Source: an uncultured Gammaproteobacteria bacterium (GTDB lineage Bacteria; Pseudomonadota; Gammaproteobacteria; HK1). Taken from it: 64,000 bases of DNA. Where the stretch lies: contig OY282353.1 of NCBI GenBank assembly GCA_958295465.1, positions 4,641,001-4,705,000 of the forward strand. The letters run 5' to 3'. A program made the translations under genes and the position numbers. Shown one piece after another: positions 7,865 through 16,318 of the stretch; position 1 is the stretch's first letter; every line of letters begins with the position of its first letter. The notes under the pieces are model-generated. The model did no database searches and had not been told where the DNA came from. It saw only the letters and a program-made list of their open reading frames with translations.

Positions 7865-9183
7865 TCCGCCCGCTCCTCGTCATCCCCGGCGAAGGCAAGC
7901 GCATCCTCCATCCAGCCGGAGGCATGGAGTCGCCCCAGTCCCTGGGAACGTCGCAACTTTTTCGAGTCGGGCAATTCGCATACCGGATGAATCACGGCAT
8001 CGTCGGTGTCGGGCAGGCGGCAGACGACGGACGTGTTTTTGAACGTGTCGTCACCGATCATGGCAAGCAGGTCCGGGGAATGCGTGGTGGTGATTACCTG
8101 GATCCTGCCCTTTGCGGCCTGCCCTTCGATCAGATCGAGAAGCAGCCGCAGTCGCGACGGATGGATGCCGTTGTCGATCTCTTCGAAAACGTAGAGACGT
8201 GCGACATGCCTGTCGTGCAACGTGGGATGTTCGCCGAGCAGCGCCGCCAACATGGCGAGGAAACGCAAAGTACCATCCGATGCGCTGTAAGCGGACACCT
8301 CTCTTTCGTTCGTCTCGCCAATCACGAGTTGGACCAGTCCGGTAATCGGATCACGTGGAAAGTCGAAATTCGCTACATCCATTGGTGTAAGCTCGCGCGC
8401 CCATTCGTAGAGCACGGCCTCACGTTTCGGATTCGTGCAGATTTCCTGCAAGACCGTCGGCAGATTTTCACCGTTGTCCCCGAGCACGGTCTGCCCGGGA
8501 AAAGCCGGTTTCCGCATCAGATCCGGCATTGGATCCAGGAAACGGATGCCGGCAAGAGTATCAATCACCAATTGGACATAGTCTTTGTGAGTTCGAACAA
8601 CGTTCTTGTGCTCCCTGATTTGCGTCAGGGCCGGCTGATCCGGCCTGACTGCGATCCGATGGCCGTACTTTCTTTGTTCTCCGGTCTTCTCCATGCGAAG
8701 AAGAAGGTGTGCATCGTCGTCTTGAGCATAAACAGGATCGGGTTCATCCGGACGGCTCGTATAAATGCATCTTGACCCGAATACGAGCGCCTCTCCCATG
8801 ACCCGAAACCCACTCCGACTGTCCTCGTCATATTCGACCTCGATTGAATATCGGATCCTGGTCTTGCCCAACTTCAGCTTGTCTCGAAGGGTCTTGCCCA
8901 ACTTCAGCTCGACTCGAAGGGAGAATCCAGACTGCTCGAAACGGATGATTTCACTCGCCGCGCCGCGAATCGGCGTCCATTCGACCTGGCCGCCGGCACC
9001 GTACTTGCCGCCGATGATTTCCGCCAGGGTGTAGCCGCGGCCGATGCCGTGGAGGAAACGGAAGGCGTCGCGGATGTTGCTCTTGCCGCTCGCGTTCGCA
9101 CCCACGATGACGGTGAACGGACCGGCGCGCAGGGTCTCGTTGGCGAAATTCTTGAAATCGACGAGTCGGAGCGAAGTAATCAT
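7861..9183 (-). CDS. AAA/ABC-type ATPase of RecF-like family, predicted defence component
   Basis: Cytosolic ATPase of 440 residues with the RecF/AAA_21 layout: N-terminal ITSLRLVDFKNF, Walker A GANASGKSN (about residue 30), signature SDGTLRFLAML, Walker B ARLYVFEEIDNGIHP and H-loop TTTHSPDLL. It lacks its own TOPRIM domain; the next gene seems to supply it. A 10-residue in-frame duplication (KLGKT repeated) lies in the first third. The start at 9183 is supported by the family N-terminus. The pair occupies the middle of the opp operon. Phage defence is inferred from the architecture. Confidence 0.8.
   Translation of the reverse strand: MITSLRLVDFKNFANETLRAGPFTVIVGANASGKSNIRDAFRFLHGIGRGYTLAEIIGGKYGAGGQVEWTPIRGAASEIIRFEQSGFSLRVELKLGKTLRDKLKLGKTRIRYSIEVEYDEDSRSGFRVMGEALVFGSRCIYTSRPDEPDPVYAQDDDAHLLLRMEKTGEQRKYGHRIAVRPDQPALTQIREHKNVVRTHKDYVQLVIDTLAGIRFLDPMPDLMRKPAFPGQTVLGDNGENLPTVLQEICTNPKREAVLYEWARELTPMDVANFDFPRDPITGLVQLVIGETNEREVSAYSASDGTLRFLAMLAALLGEHPTLHDRHVARLYVFEEIDNGIHPSRLRLLLDLIEGQAAKGRIQVITTTHSPDLLAMIGDDTFKNTSVVCRLPDTDDAVIHPVCELPDSKKLRRSQGLGRLHASGWMEDALAFAGDDEERAE
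8861..8920. repeat. Two 30-bp tandem repeats inside the ATPase gene
   Basis: Two adjacent 30-bp copies begin GTCTTGCCCAACTTCAGCT at 8861 and 8891 and differ at a few bases. They add ten residues (around LKLGKT) in frame, so the ATPase frame stays open. Confidence 0.85.
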
Positions 9184-9319
9184 GATGCCTCTCCGAGTTT
9201 CAGGACTGCTTGTGGTGACGCCGAGATACCGCCCGCACGGCGATGTGGCTCGAATCCGCCACCGGGACCTATCGAGCGGGCTCGACCCTGCCACCGCGAT
9301 ACTTCGCCGAATACCCGGA

Positions 9320-9717
9320 TCAGCGGGTTGTTCGGCCTGTCCTCTCATCCGTCGTTTCGACTTGATGGTGCAACCCGACGAGCTGGCTCGTCACCCGCGC
9401 CCTGCGGTGCCGATCCGGTATCCAGTCGAGGATCATGCTGTTCTTCACCTCCTCGAAACGACTGACGAGCGTGCCCGCATCCGGCTGTGCTGCCGATCTC
9501 TGCGGTGCGCTTCGTCCAGCGCCGTTGCCGAGCCACTCGATCTGCTCGACGATGGGAAAACCCACCTCCATGGCGCACGGCATCATGCCCTGAATGTCGT
9601 CGGCCAGCGCCCGTATTTTCGTCTGATAGACGCCCCCTGTTCGGCGTACAGCCGCACGTTCGTATCGATGACGTACAGGCTGCCGCCGGGAATGTCGTCG
9701 AGATTCAAAGGTCCCAT
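9320..9717 (-). pseudogene. PIN-domain (VapC-like) toxin, frameshifted
   Basis: Frame from ATG 9717 reads MGPLNLDDIPGGSLYVIDTN, a PIN-domain N-terminus with the first catalytic Asp in VIDTN, then VRLYAEQGA, and hits a stop after 45 codons. Shifting frame at a run of five C (9633-9637; G on the coding strand) restores a reading that stays open to 9320 through YQTKIRALADDIQG and SRFEEVKNSM. The start overlaps the end of the antitoxin gene by 13 bp, as in VapBC operons. A disabled toxin, or a homopolymer sequencing error, would both explain it; the rest of the PIN active site is not clear. Confidence 0.5.
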
Positions 9718-9947
9718 GCATCCGCTTGCAGGATTTCTCGAAGCTGCTCGTGCGAGATCCGTATCGGCTGTTCACAAAACAGGCGATAGGCCGCTTCGCG
9801 CTTGGCCGGCGTCGGCATTCCGGCCATCAGGTAGCGGCCCAGGGCGTCCTGGATCAGATCACTCAATGGCCGACCCTCGTCGATAGCTCGACGTTTGGCG
9901 CGACGCAGGACATCAGCTTCGATAACGGTTCCGATCTTCTGTTTCAT
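9705..9947 (-). CDS. Ribbon-helix-helix antitoxin-like protein (VapB-like)
   Basis: Small 80-residue protein. Its N-terminus MKQKIGTVIEADVLRRAKRR, followed by EGRPLSDLIQDALGRYL, fits a ribbon-helix-helix DNA-binding domain (short strand, then two helices). The C-terminal part should bind the toxin. It overlaps the PIN frame downstream, giving the usual antitoxin-toxin order. It probably autorepresses its promoter, but I see no clear operator. With the toxin apparently frameshifted, it may be an orphan. Confidence 0.7.
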   Translation of the reverse strand: MKQKIGTVIEADVLRRAKRRAIDEGRPLSDLIQDALGRYLMAGMPTPAKREAAYRLFCEQPIRISHEQLREILQADAWDL

Positions 9948-10072
9948 GTGTGGATTTCCGGGATGTGTGTAAGCGCTCGATGAAACCGGTCCCGGGACGG
10001 ATGGCCGCCAAGTCGTTCCGGGCGGTGGGCATCCGCCCGGAACGACCGCCGGCCCGCTCGCCCCCGACGCGC

Positions 10073-11635
10073 CTACCGCATGACCTCCAGCGATTCGGCC
10101 AGCGTCGATTCATCGGCGCGAGGCACGTAGGCCAGCCCCTTGCGGGTCGCCCAGCAGGCGACCTGGAAGTGGGTGGGGATGATGGGCAGGTCCTCCATCG
10201 CCACCGCGGTCGCTTCCTTGAGCTTGCTCTCGTACTCGGCCAGGTCGACGGTGCTCAACGCGCCCTGAATGAGCTCGTTGAACCGTTCGTTCTCCCAGCG
10301 CCCGTAGTTGTTGCGCACGCCCTTGGAAAGGGCCGGGTTGAGGATCGCGGACGACTCGCCGGTGGCCGACGCCCAGCCGATCTGGGCCATGGTGAACTCG
10401 TGCTTGCGCGCCTTGCCGTAGTAGACCGCGACCGGCATGGTCTCGACGGTCACGTCCACCCCGATCCGCGACAGCAATTGCGCGACCGCCTGGGCCAGCC
10501 TGGCGTCGTTGACGTAGCGGTCGTTGGTGGAATGGATGGTCAGCTTGAAGCCGTCCGGGTAGCCCGCCTCGGCCAGCAGCGCCCTCGCCCGATCGAGGTC
10601 GTGGTCCGGCATCGGGATGTCCGGATTGTGGCCCCCGAACCCCTCGCCCGCGATCTGGTTCGCCGGCACCGCGAGCCCGCCCATGACCTCATCGACGATC
10701 ACGTTGCGGTCGAGGGCCATGTCGAACGCCTGGCGCACCCGCCGGTCGGCCAGGGGGTTGGGGATCGCCCCACCGTCCCTGGCGGTGACGTGCTCCGCCT
10801 GCGCGCGATGCACGTCGAGCGACCAGTACATCACGCGCGTGGACTGGTCGCAGAAGACGTTGACGTCCGGGTCCGCGTCGAGCTTGTCGACGTCGGTGGT
10901 CGGCACCGAGGCGATGGCATCGACGCCCCCGGAGAGCAGCGCCGCGACCCGCGCGGGCCCGCTCTTGATCCAGCGGACGGTGACCTTGTCCCACTTCGGC
11001 TTGCCGCCCCAATAGTCTTCGTTGGCGACGTAGGTCACGTGGTCGCCGGCCACGAATTCGACGAACCGGTACGGGCCGGTCCCGTAGAGCTTGCTGCCGT
11101 CGTTGAACTCCGTGGGCTCGGCGTCCATGCCGACCGCGCGGCTGACGACCGGCACCGACGCCAGGGAGTTCGGCAGCAGCGGATACGGGGTCTTGGTACG
11201 AACGTGCAGGGTGTGATCGTCGATCGCCACCGACCCGGCGACCTTCGCGGTGCGCCGCTTGTAGGTCGAGGGCGCATTGGGGACGTTCGGCGCGCGTTCG
11301 TAGGTGAACGCCACGTCGTGGGCGGTGAACGGCTCGCCGTTGTGGAACTTCACACCCTTGCGCAGCTTGAACTCCCACACCAGCGGATCGTCCGTCGGCC
11401 CCCAGGACTCGGCCAGCCCCGGCTCCAGCTCGTACTTCGGCCCCGGCTCCACTAGCGAGTTGAAGGCGTGCTTGGCCAGCTCGTGGTTCGATCCCAGCGC
11501 CTGGAACAGCGGGTCGAGCGAGGTCGGCTCGGTGGCGACCGCGATCACGACCTCCTCGGCGACCGCCGGCGCGGCGATGCCCAGGGCCGCCACGGGGGCC
11601 GCGATCCGCCGGGTGATGCGTCCGATACGTCTCAT
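10073..11635 (-). CDS. oppA: Peptide/nickel ABC transporter substrate-binding protein (OppA/DppA family)
   Basis: Periplasmic binding protein of 520 residues (SBP_bac_5 family). It starts with a short basic stretch and a hydrophobic segment ending APAVAEE, a standard Sec signal with cleavage near residue 26. Landmarks include TEPTSLDPLFQ, LAESWGPTDDPLVWEFKLRKGVKFHNGEPFTAHDV and GTGPYRF. A strong ribosome binding site (AAGGAGGAG) precedes ATG 11635. It belongs with oppBCDF, but two accessory modules now lie in between. The substrate is not certain; the adjacent peptidase-like gene favours peptides. Confidence 0.93.
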   Translation of the reverse strand: MRRIGRITRRIAAPVAALGIAAPAVAEEVVIAVATEPTSLDPLFQALGSNHELAKHAFNSLVEPGPKYELEPGLAESWGPTDDPLVWEFKLRKGVKFHNGEPFTAHDVAFTYERAPNVPNAPSTYKRRTAKVAGSVAIDDHTLHVRTKTPYPLLPNSLASVPVVSRAVGMDAEPTEFNDGSKLYGTGPYRFVEFVAGDHVTYVANEDYWGGKPKWDKVTVRWIKSGPARVAALLSGGVDAIASVPTTDVDKLDADPDVNVFCDQSTRVMYWSLDVHRAQAEHVTARDGGAIPNPLADRRVRQAFDMALDRNVIVDEVMGGLAVPANQIAGEGFGGHNPDIPMPDHDLDRARALLAEAGYPDGFKLTIHSTNDRYVNDARLAQAVAQLLSRIGVDVTVETMPVAVYYGKARKHEFTMAQIGWASATGESSAILNPALSKGVRNNYGRWENERFNELIQGALSTVDLAEYESKLKEATAVAMEDLPIIPTHFQVACWATRKGLAYVPRADESTLAESLEVMR

Positions 11636-11699
11636 GGGAATCTCCTCCTTGTCATTGCGTACGGGAACGGTCCGTCAGGGGTGCGGGAACGGCCCCGGC

Positions 11700-12785
11700 T
11701 CAGGCGCCGATACGCCGCAACGCGATTTCGACCACTTCCCTGCCCCGCTCCCAGACCATCGTCTTCCACTTCTCCTCGCCGGGATACGAAGCGTCCTTCA
11801 CGTCCCGCTTGATGGCACGGCCGAGGTCGCTGTCCAGCTCACCGTGGGCATGCAGCCAGGCATTGGCGAGCATGCAGCGGCGCATGTGCTCGCGCTCCCG
11901 GGTGCCGTACTCCAACCCTACCGCCGCCCATTCCAGGCCCGCCACCGGCGGCCTGAAGCCGGCCAGGATGCTGCCCTTGGACCCGGCGTAGGCGGAGGCC
12001 CCGGCGGTGGTGCTGTGCACCTGCTCGCCGTACCAGTCGAAGAACAGGTCGTAGACCGGCTCGCCCGGCTTGCTCGGGGTCATGAGCTCGCCGTAGCCGT
12101 ACGGGCCGAGACCGGTGTGCACGTCGATCATCGCCCCGCGTCGCGCGGCGCCCAGAAACTCGCCGCAAATCCGGCCCAGGGTACGGTTCGACCAGGTGGC
12201 GGTGCCGCCGCCGTAATGGATGCTGTCGGGGTGACGGTACTGGCCCTTGTGCATCGCCTTGCGCACCGGGACCTCGCCGTACCTGTCGTTGAGCGCGCCG
12301 ATGGCGGCCTTGTAGCGCTCGTAGGCGTCGTCGTCCCAGACCTTCGGCACCAGGTGCTCGACCAGCTCCTCGAACAGGTCGTTCTCCGGGTAGTTGCCGC
12401 CTTCGTGATCCACGAAGTTGCGGTTCAGATCGACGTTGTCCTCGTTCTCGCGGCGCAGCCAAGCCATCCCGTGGGGATTGATGGTGTGGATCAGCAGCAA
12501 CGCGGTGTCGGACGGCGGTTTGGGCGCATCCGCATCGCGCAGCAGGCCGACCTGGATCCCCGACCCGGCAAAGCCCTCCACACCGTGGGTCGACGAGGTC
12601 ACGACGACGACGTTCTCGGCGTCGGCCCGGCCGACCAGGGCGGCGTCCGTGTACAGGGCCTCGCCCTCCGGGCCGGGGTGCGGATTGCGATAGCTCGCGA
12701 CCGGCGCCCGCGCGTCCAGGCATGCGGAGAGGAATCGTGCGCGGCCGTCGCAGTAGGTCGCCGGGAAATAGTCCTCCACCATCAT
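11700..12785 (-). CDS. DUF2817 zinc peptidase-like protein (M14-related)
   Basis: Protein of 361 residues in the DUF2817 family, related to zinc carboxypeptidases (M14). Likely zinc and catalytic positions sit in TSSTHGVEGFAGSG (His, Glu), DLNRNFVDH and MIDVHTGLGPYG. There is no signal peptide, so it probably works in the cytosol. A strong AGGAGGTGAGG precedes two adjacent ATG codons (12785 and 12782); the first is used here. It is 64 bp upstream of the binding-protein gene on the same strand, consistent with hydrolysis of imported peptides or their derivatives; that link is inference. Confidence 0.82.
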   Translation of the reverse strand: MMVEDYFPATYCDGRARFLSACLDARAPVASYRNPHPGPEGEALYTDAALVGRADAENVVVVTSSTHGVEGFAGSGIQVGLLRDADAPKPPSDTALLLIHTINPHGMAWLRRENEDNVDLNRNFVDHEGGNYPENDLFEELVEHLVPKVWDDDAYERYKAAIGALNDRYGEVPVRKAMHKGQYRHPDSIHYGGGTATWSNRTLGRICGEFLGAARRGAMIDVHTGLGPYGYGELMTPSKPGEPVYDLFFDWYGEQVHSTTAGASAYAGSKGSILAGFRPPVAGLEWAAVGLEYGTREREHMRRCMLANAWLHAHGELDSDLGRAIKRDVKDASYPGEEKWKTMVWERGREVVEIALRRIGA

Positions 12786-12836
12786 CCTCACCTCCTGTCG
12801 TGAATTCGGATCGACCTCTCTCGCGGCATCGAGCAT

Positions 12837-12977
12837 TCACCCGCGCGCTTCGATCGGAACGTACCGCGGACTCCACCGGCGGGGTTCATTCCGGGATCCG
12901 CCCGCGCGCCTCCTGCCTCGAATCCGGATTCCGCCGCCGCGCCGGGGATTCACCCGCGGGCCTCGATCGGAACGTAC
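12837..12977. repeat. 28-bp direct repeat: duplicated 3' end of the citrate synthase gene
   Basis: The last codons of the citrate synthase gene, reading YVPIEARG and stop (12950-12977), occur again at 12837-12864 with two mismatches. The 85 bp between are GC-rich filler without a gene. The outer copy is likely a tandem duplication remnant of the gene's 3' end. Confidence 0.8.
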
Positions 12978-14092
12978 TCCCGGGCCTCGGGTCCGGTATA
13001 GAAGAGGCGCGGGCGGATCAGGATGTTGTTCCCGAGCTGCTCCATCGCCTGCACCGTCCAGCCCGGGATGCGGCCGATGGCGAAGATCGGCACGAAGAGA
13101 TCCTGGGGGACCCCGTGCAGGTGGTAGACGACGCCCGCGTAGAAGTCGACGTTCACGTTGACGCCATGTCGGGCATAGGGCCGCATCGCCTCGACCAGGG
13201 CCTCCAGGATCTCGTACCAGTGGGGCTGCCCCATCTCCTCGGACAGCCGCTTGACCCCCGCCCGCATGTGCCGCGCCCGCGGGTCCTCGGCCCGGTAGAC
13301 CCGGTGGCCGAAGCCCATGACCGGCTCGCGCGCCTTGCGCTTCGCCTTGACGTAGGCCGCCGCCTCCGACGAATCGCCGATCTCCCTGGCCATCTGCATG
13401 ACGTTCTCCGCCGCGCCGCCGTGCGCGGGGCCGGACAGCGCCGCCACCGCCGCGGTGATGCCGGCGTGCAGGTTCGCCTCGGTGCTCACCACCACCCTGG
13501 CGGCGAACGACGATGCGTTGGAGCCGTGCTCGGCGTGCAGCACCATGTCGGTGTCCATCAGCGCCGAGGCGTCCCCGCTCGGCGCTTCGCCCTTGAGCAT
13601 GTGGAGGAAGTTGGCGGCGTGGCCGAGCCCGGGGTCCGCCGGCACCGGATCCCGGCCCTGGCGGATGTGGTGGTGCGCGGTCACGATCACCGGCACCTGC
13701 GAGGTCAGCCGGATCCCCTTGCGGCGGGTCGCCTCCGGTGAGTTGTCGCCGGTCTCGGGGTCGAAGGCGGAGAGCGCGGACACCGCGGTCCGCAACACGT
13801 CCATGGGATGCGAATCCTTCACCGCGCGGATGATGTCGTAGACGGGGCCGGGCAGCGCCCGCGCCTCCTTCAGCGCCGTGTCGAAGGCGTCGAGCTCGGC
13901 CGCGGTGGGAAGCTCGCCGTACAGCAGGAGGCAGGCGGTCTCCTCGAACGAGGAGTGTGCGGCCAGATCGTGGATCGAGTAGCCGCGGTACCGGAGCTCG
14001 CCGGCCCGGCCGTCGATGAGGGTGGTGGGTGAGCGGTCGAAACACAGATCCTTCAAGCCGCGATGCACCGCGGGCTGGTTCGCATCCGTCAT
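12950..14092 (-). CDS. gltA: Citrate synthase (type II-like; citrate/2-methylcitrate synthase family)
   Basis: Condenses oxaloacetate with an acyl-CoA, normally acetyl-CoA, at entry to the TCA cycle. The 380-residue protein shows all three catalytic positions: His in SGPAHGGA, His in GFGHRVYR and Asp in NVDFYAG, plus the N-terminal LTYRGY-like segment (ELRYRGYSIHDLA). Its length fits the short class that includes 2-methylcitrate synthase, so propionyl-CoA use cannot be excluded; no prpB or prpD is nearby. Start 14092 has AGAGG at suitable spacing; the ATG at 14101 is too close to it. Confidence 0.9.
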   Translation of the reverse strand: MTDANQPAVHRGLKDLCFDRSPTTLIDGRAGELRYRGYSIHDLAAHSSFEETACLLLYGELPTAAELDAFDTALKEARALPGPVYDIIRAVKDSHPMDVLRTAVSALSAFDPETGDNSPEATRRKGIRLTSQVPVIVTAHHHIRQGRDPVPADPGLGHAANFLHMLKGEAPSGDASALMDTDMVLHAEHGSNASSFAARVVVSTEANLHAGITAAVAALSGPAHGGAAENVMQMAREIGDSSEAAAYVKAKRKAREPVMGFGHRVYRAEDPRARHMRAGVKRLSEEMGQPHWYEILEALVEAMRPYARHGVNVNVDFYAGVVYHLHGVPQDLFVPIFAIGRIPGWTVQAMEQLGNNILIRPRLFYTGPEAREYVPIEARG

Positions 14093-14178
14093 GAGTCGCA
14101 TTCCTCTCTTTCGGGCGCTGGTTGAAAACCGGACCCGGACCTTCGAAGATTCGTAGCACGCGGCTCGGAGACAATGCA

Positions 14179-14655
14179 ATGGCGAAGAAAATGAAAGGCC
14201 CCGACCGCTTCCGCGCCGCCCTCGAAGCGGCCGCCCTCGATTGCGAGATCCGCATCCTCCCCGGCTCGGTCCGTACCGCAGCGGAAGCGGCGGCAGCAAT
14301 GGGATGTCCGGTGGGTGAGATCGCGAAGTCGCTGGTGTTTCGCGCCGGCGATCACGCGATCGTCGCCGTGATGAGCGGCGACAACCGGCTCGACCCCGGC
14401 AAGCTCTCCGATGCGCTCGGCGAGGCGGTCAGCCGCGCCGACGCGGACTTCGTACGGGAGAGGACGGGGTTCGCGATCGGCGGCGTCCCACCCTTGGGAC
14501 ACGCCACGTCCATGGACGTGTTCATGGATGCCGACCTGTTCCGTTTCGATCGGATCTGGGCGGCGGCGGGCGGACCGTTCAGCCTGTTCGCGATCGAGCC
14601 GGTCCGGCTGCGCGACGCCAGCCGGGCGACGGTGATGGACCTCAGGGCGGGGTGA
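14179..14655 (+). CDS. YbaK/ProX-family aminoacyl-tRNA deacylase
   Basis: Protein of 158 residues of the YbaK/aa-tRNA synthetase-associated domain family, which hydrolyses mischarged tRNAs such as Cys-tRNA(Pro) or Ala-tRNA(Pro). Landmarks: EIAKSLVFRAGDHAIVAVMSG, with the conserved lysine, then FAIGGVPPLGH with the Gly-rich substrate loop, and an acidic MDVFMDADL. It is divergent from the citrate synthase gene, with 86 bp between. The start at 14179 has GGAG 8 nt upstream. The exact tRNA substrate is unknown. Confidence 0.85.
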   Translation: MAKKMKGPDRFRAALEAAALDCEIRILPGSVRTAAEAAAAMGCPVGEIAKSLVFRAGDHAIVAVMSGDNRLDPGKLSDALGEAVSRADADFVRERTGFAIGGVPPLGHATSMDVFMDADLFRFDRIWAAAGGPFSLFAIEPVRLRDASRATVMDLRAG

Positions 14656-14788
14656 CGGATCGCCCGCACCGTCAACCCTCCGGTGATTGGACGGACGAAG
14701 CCTCTGGAAAACCCGGTTGCGGTGTCCCTCGTCATCTCGACCGCGGCGAAGGCAGGCGGGAGGACAAGACGTTCCACTCGCCTCCCCG

Positions 14789-14992
14789 TCAGCCGATCTT
14801 CAGCAGCAGCTTGCCCCGCGTCTCACGCGCTTCGAGCATCCGATGGGCCTCGGCCGCGGCGCCGAGCGGGAACACGCGGTCGATGGTGGCCACGATGCGC
14901 CCGGCCGCGTAATACCCGAACATCGACTGCCCGCGCCACGCGACCTCGTCGGCATCGTGCATGTAATCCGCCATATGCGGCCGGGTGAAGAA
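14789..14992 (-). pseudogene. 3' fragment of a quinone oxidoreductase gene
   Basis: Reads FFTRPHMADYMHDADEV through PLGAAAEAHRMLEARETRGK to a stop: the C-terminal ~67 residues of an NADPH:quinone oxidoreductase (zeta-crystallin family). The frame has no start. Its first residues are exactly those missing from the truncated gene ending near 16385 (which stops at EAGSL). The two parts together give about 329 residues, the family's usual size, so they are halves of one broken gene. Confidence 0.85.
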
Positions 14993-14994
14993 GG

Positions 14995-15344
14995 GAGAAG
15001 TCGTTGCAGCGGTCGCGGCCCTCGAAGCGGGATTCGCCCGCGTGCCAGGCCCGGCCGGAGAGGGCGACGAACTGGACCAGCGAGCCGTCGCGCCGGATCA
15101 GGAAATGGGCGGATACCCGGAGATCGGCGATCGCGCGGAAGCAGTCGTGCGCCTCCGGATCGAGCCGGTTGCAGAAGAGCCTTTCGATGTGCGGTCCCCC
15201 GAATTCCCCGGGCGGCAGGCTGATGCCGTGGACGACGATCAGGTCGATGCCGCAACCGGGCGGCCGGACATCACAGTTCGGGGACGGGACGCGGCGGACG
15301 TCTTCGAGCCAGTCTCCGGCCGAATCGAGGGTCAGCACGCCCAT
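14995..15344 (-). pseudogene. ampD: 5' part of ampD (N-acetylmuramoyl-L-alanine amidase), truncated
   Basis: Frame from ATG 15344 matches AmpD: the zinc-binding His of IVVHGISLPPGEFGG, HIERLFCNRLDPEAH, VSAHFLIRRDGSLVQFV, AWHAGES and RCNDFS. In intact AmpD this last motif is followed by an IGIELEG segment with a catalytic Glu and later the second zinc His. Here the match ends near 14995 and turns into the quinone-oxidoreductase 3' fragment in another frame. The product would lack essential residues. Loss of AmpD can affect muropeptide recycling, but another copy may exist elsewhere. Confidence 0.82.
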
Positions 15345-15438
15345 CCCTTCCCTGTGAAGCATTCATCGAATTGGCCGGATTGGACCTCGCCCGAACCGAA
15401 GGCCGGCCTCTCTCCGATCGCTTCGCTCCGTGGCCCGG

Positions 15439-16143
15439 TCAGACCGAACGGGTGATGCCGCCATCCACCCGAAGGTTCTGCCCGGTGATGTAGCCCGCGC
15501 CGTCGGAGGCGAGGAAGGCGATGACCTCGGCGATTTCGCCGGTCCTGCCGTAGCGCCCGAGCGGCACCCGGCGGCGGAATTCCTCCTTTTCCGGCAGGCT
15601 GTCGATGAATCCGGGCAACACGTTGTTCATGCGGACGTTGTCCGGCGCGTACCTGTCGGAGAACAGTTTCGCATAGGCGGCGAGACCGGCGCGAAACACG
15701 CCGGAGGTCGGAAACACCGGATCCGGCTCGAACGCCGCGAACGTCGAAATGTTGATGACGACGCCGGACTTCTGCCGCAACATGACCGGAGTCACGAGCC
15801 GGGTCGGGCGCACGACGCTGAGGAAATACACTTCCATTCCGTCGTGCCAGTCTTCGTCGGACAGCTCCAGGATCGACGCCCTCGGCCCGTGGCCGGCGCT
15901 GTTCACGAGCACGTCGATCCGTCCCCATCGATCGACCACCTGGTCGACCAGGCGCCGCAGGTCGTCGTTCGACCGGTTCGAGCCGGTGACGCCGATGCCG
16001 CCGAGTTCCTTCGCCAGCGCTTCACCCTTGCCGGACGAAGACAGGATGCCGACGCGGAATCCACGCTCGGCCAGCTTGCGCGCGGCGCCCGCGCCCATTC
16101 CGCTGCCGCCCGCGGAGACGATTGCGACTTTTTCAATGCTCAT
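15439..16143 (-). CDS. Short-chain dehydrogenase/reductase with altered catalytic motif
   Basis: SDR of 234 residues, Rossmann fold. The NAD(P)-binding GGSGMGAG near the N-terminus, NSAGHG and the catalytic serine region INISTFAAF are clear. Where classical SDRs have Y-x3-K, the aligned segment reads PTSGVFRAGLAAYAK, so the lysine position is arginine and the tyrosine position is serine. A divergent SDR subfamily with this form exists, so the activity may differ or be lost. It lies inside the segment that splits the quinone oxidoreductase gene. Confidence 0.82.
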   Translation of the reverse strand: MSIEKVAIVSAGGSGMGAGAARKLAERGFRVGILSSSGKGEALAKELGGIGVTGSNRSNDDLRRLVDQVVDRWGRIDVLVNSAGHGPRASILELSDEDWHDGMEVYFLSVVRPTRLVTPVMLRQKSGVVINISTFAAFEPDPVFPTSGVFRAGLAAYAKLFSDRYAPDNVRMNNVLPGFIDSLPEKEEFRRRVPLGRYGRTGEIAEVIAFLASDGAGYITGQNLRVDGGITRSV

Positions 16144-16318
16144 TGATTGTCCGGTTGGATGAGTATCGGGGAGCTGGTCATGTTACCCGAATCGTGTTCC
16201 CTGTTCGCGCAGGAGCTTCTGCCGGAGCCGGGAGCATCCGGGAAAATCGCCGGTTACCGTGGATGGTAGAGGAACCGGGTCGTTCCTTCGAGTCCGGCCG
16301 CGTCGAACGGAAGGGGGA

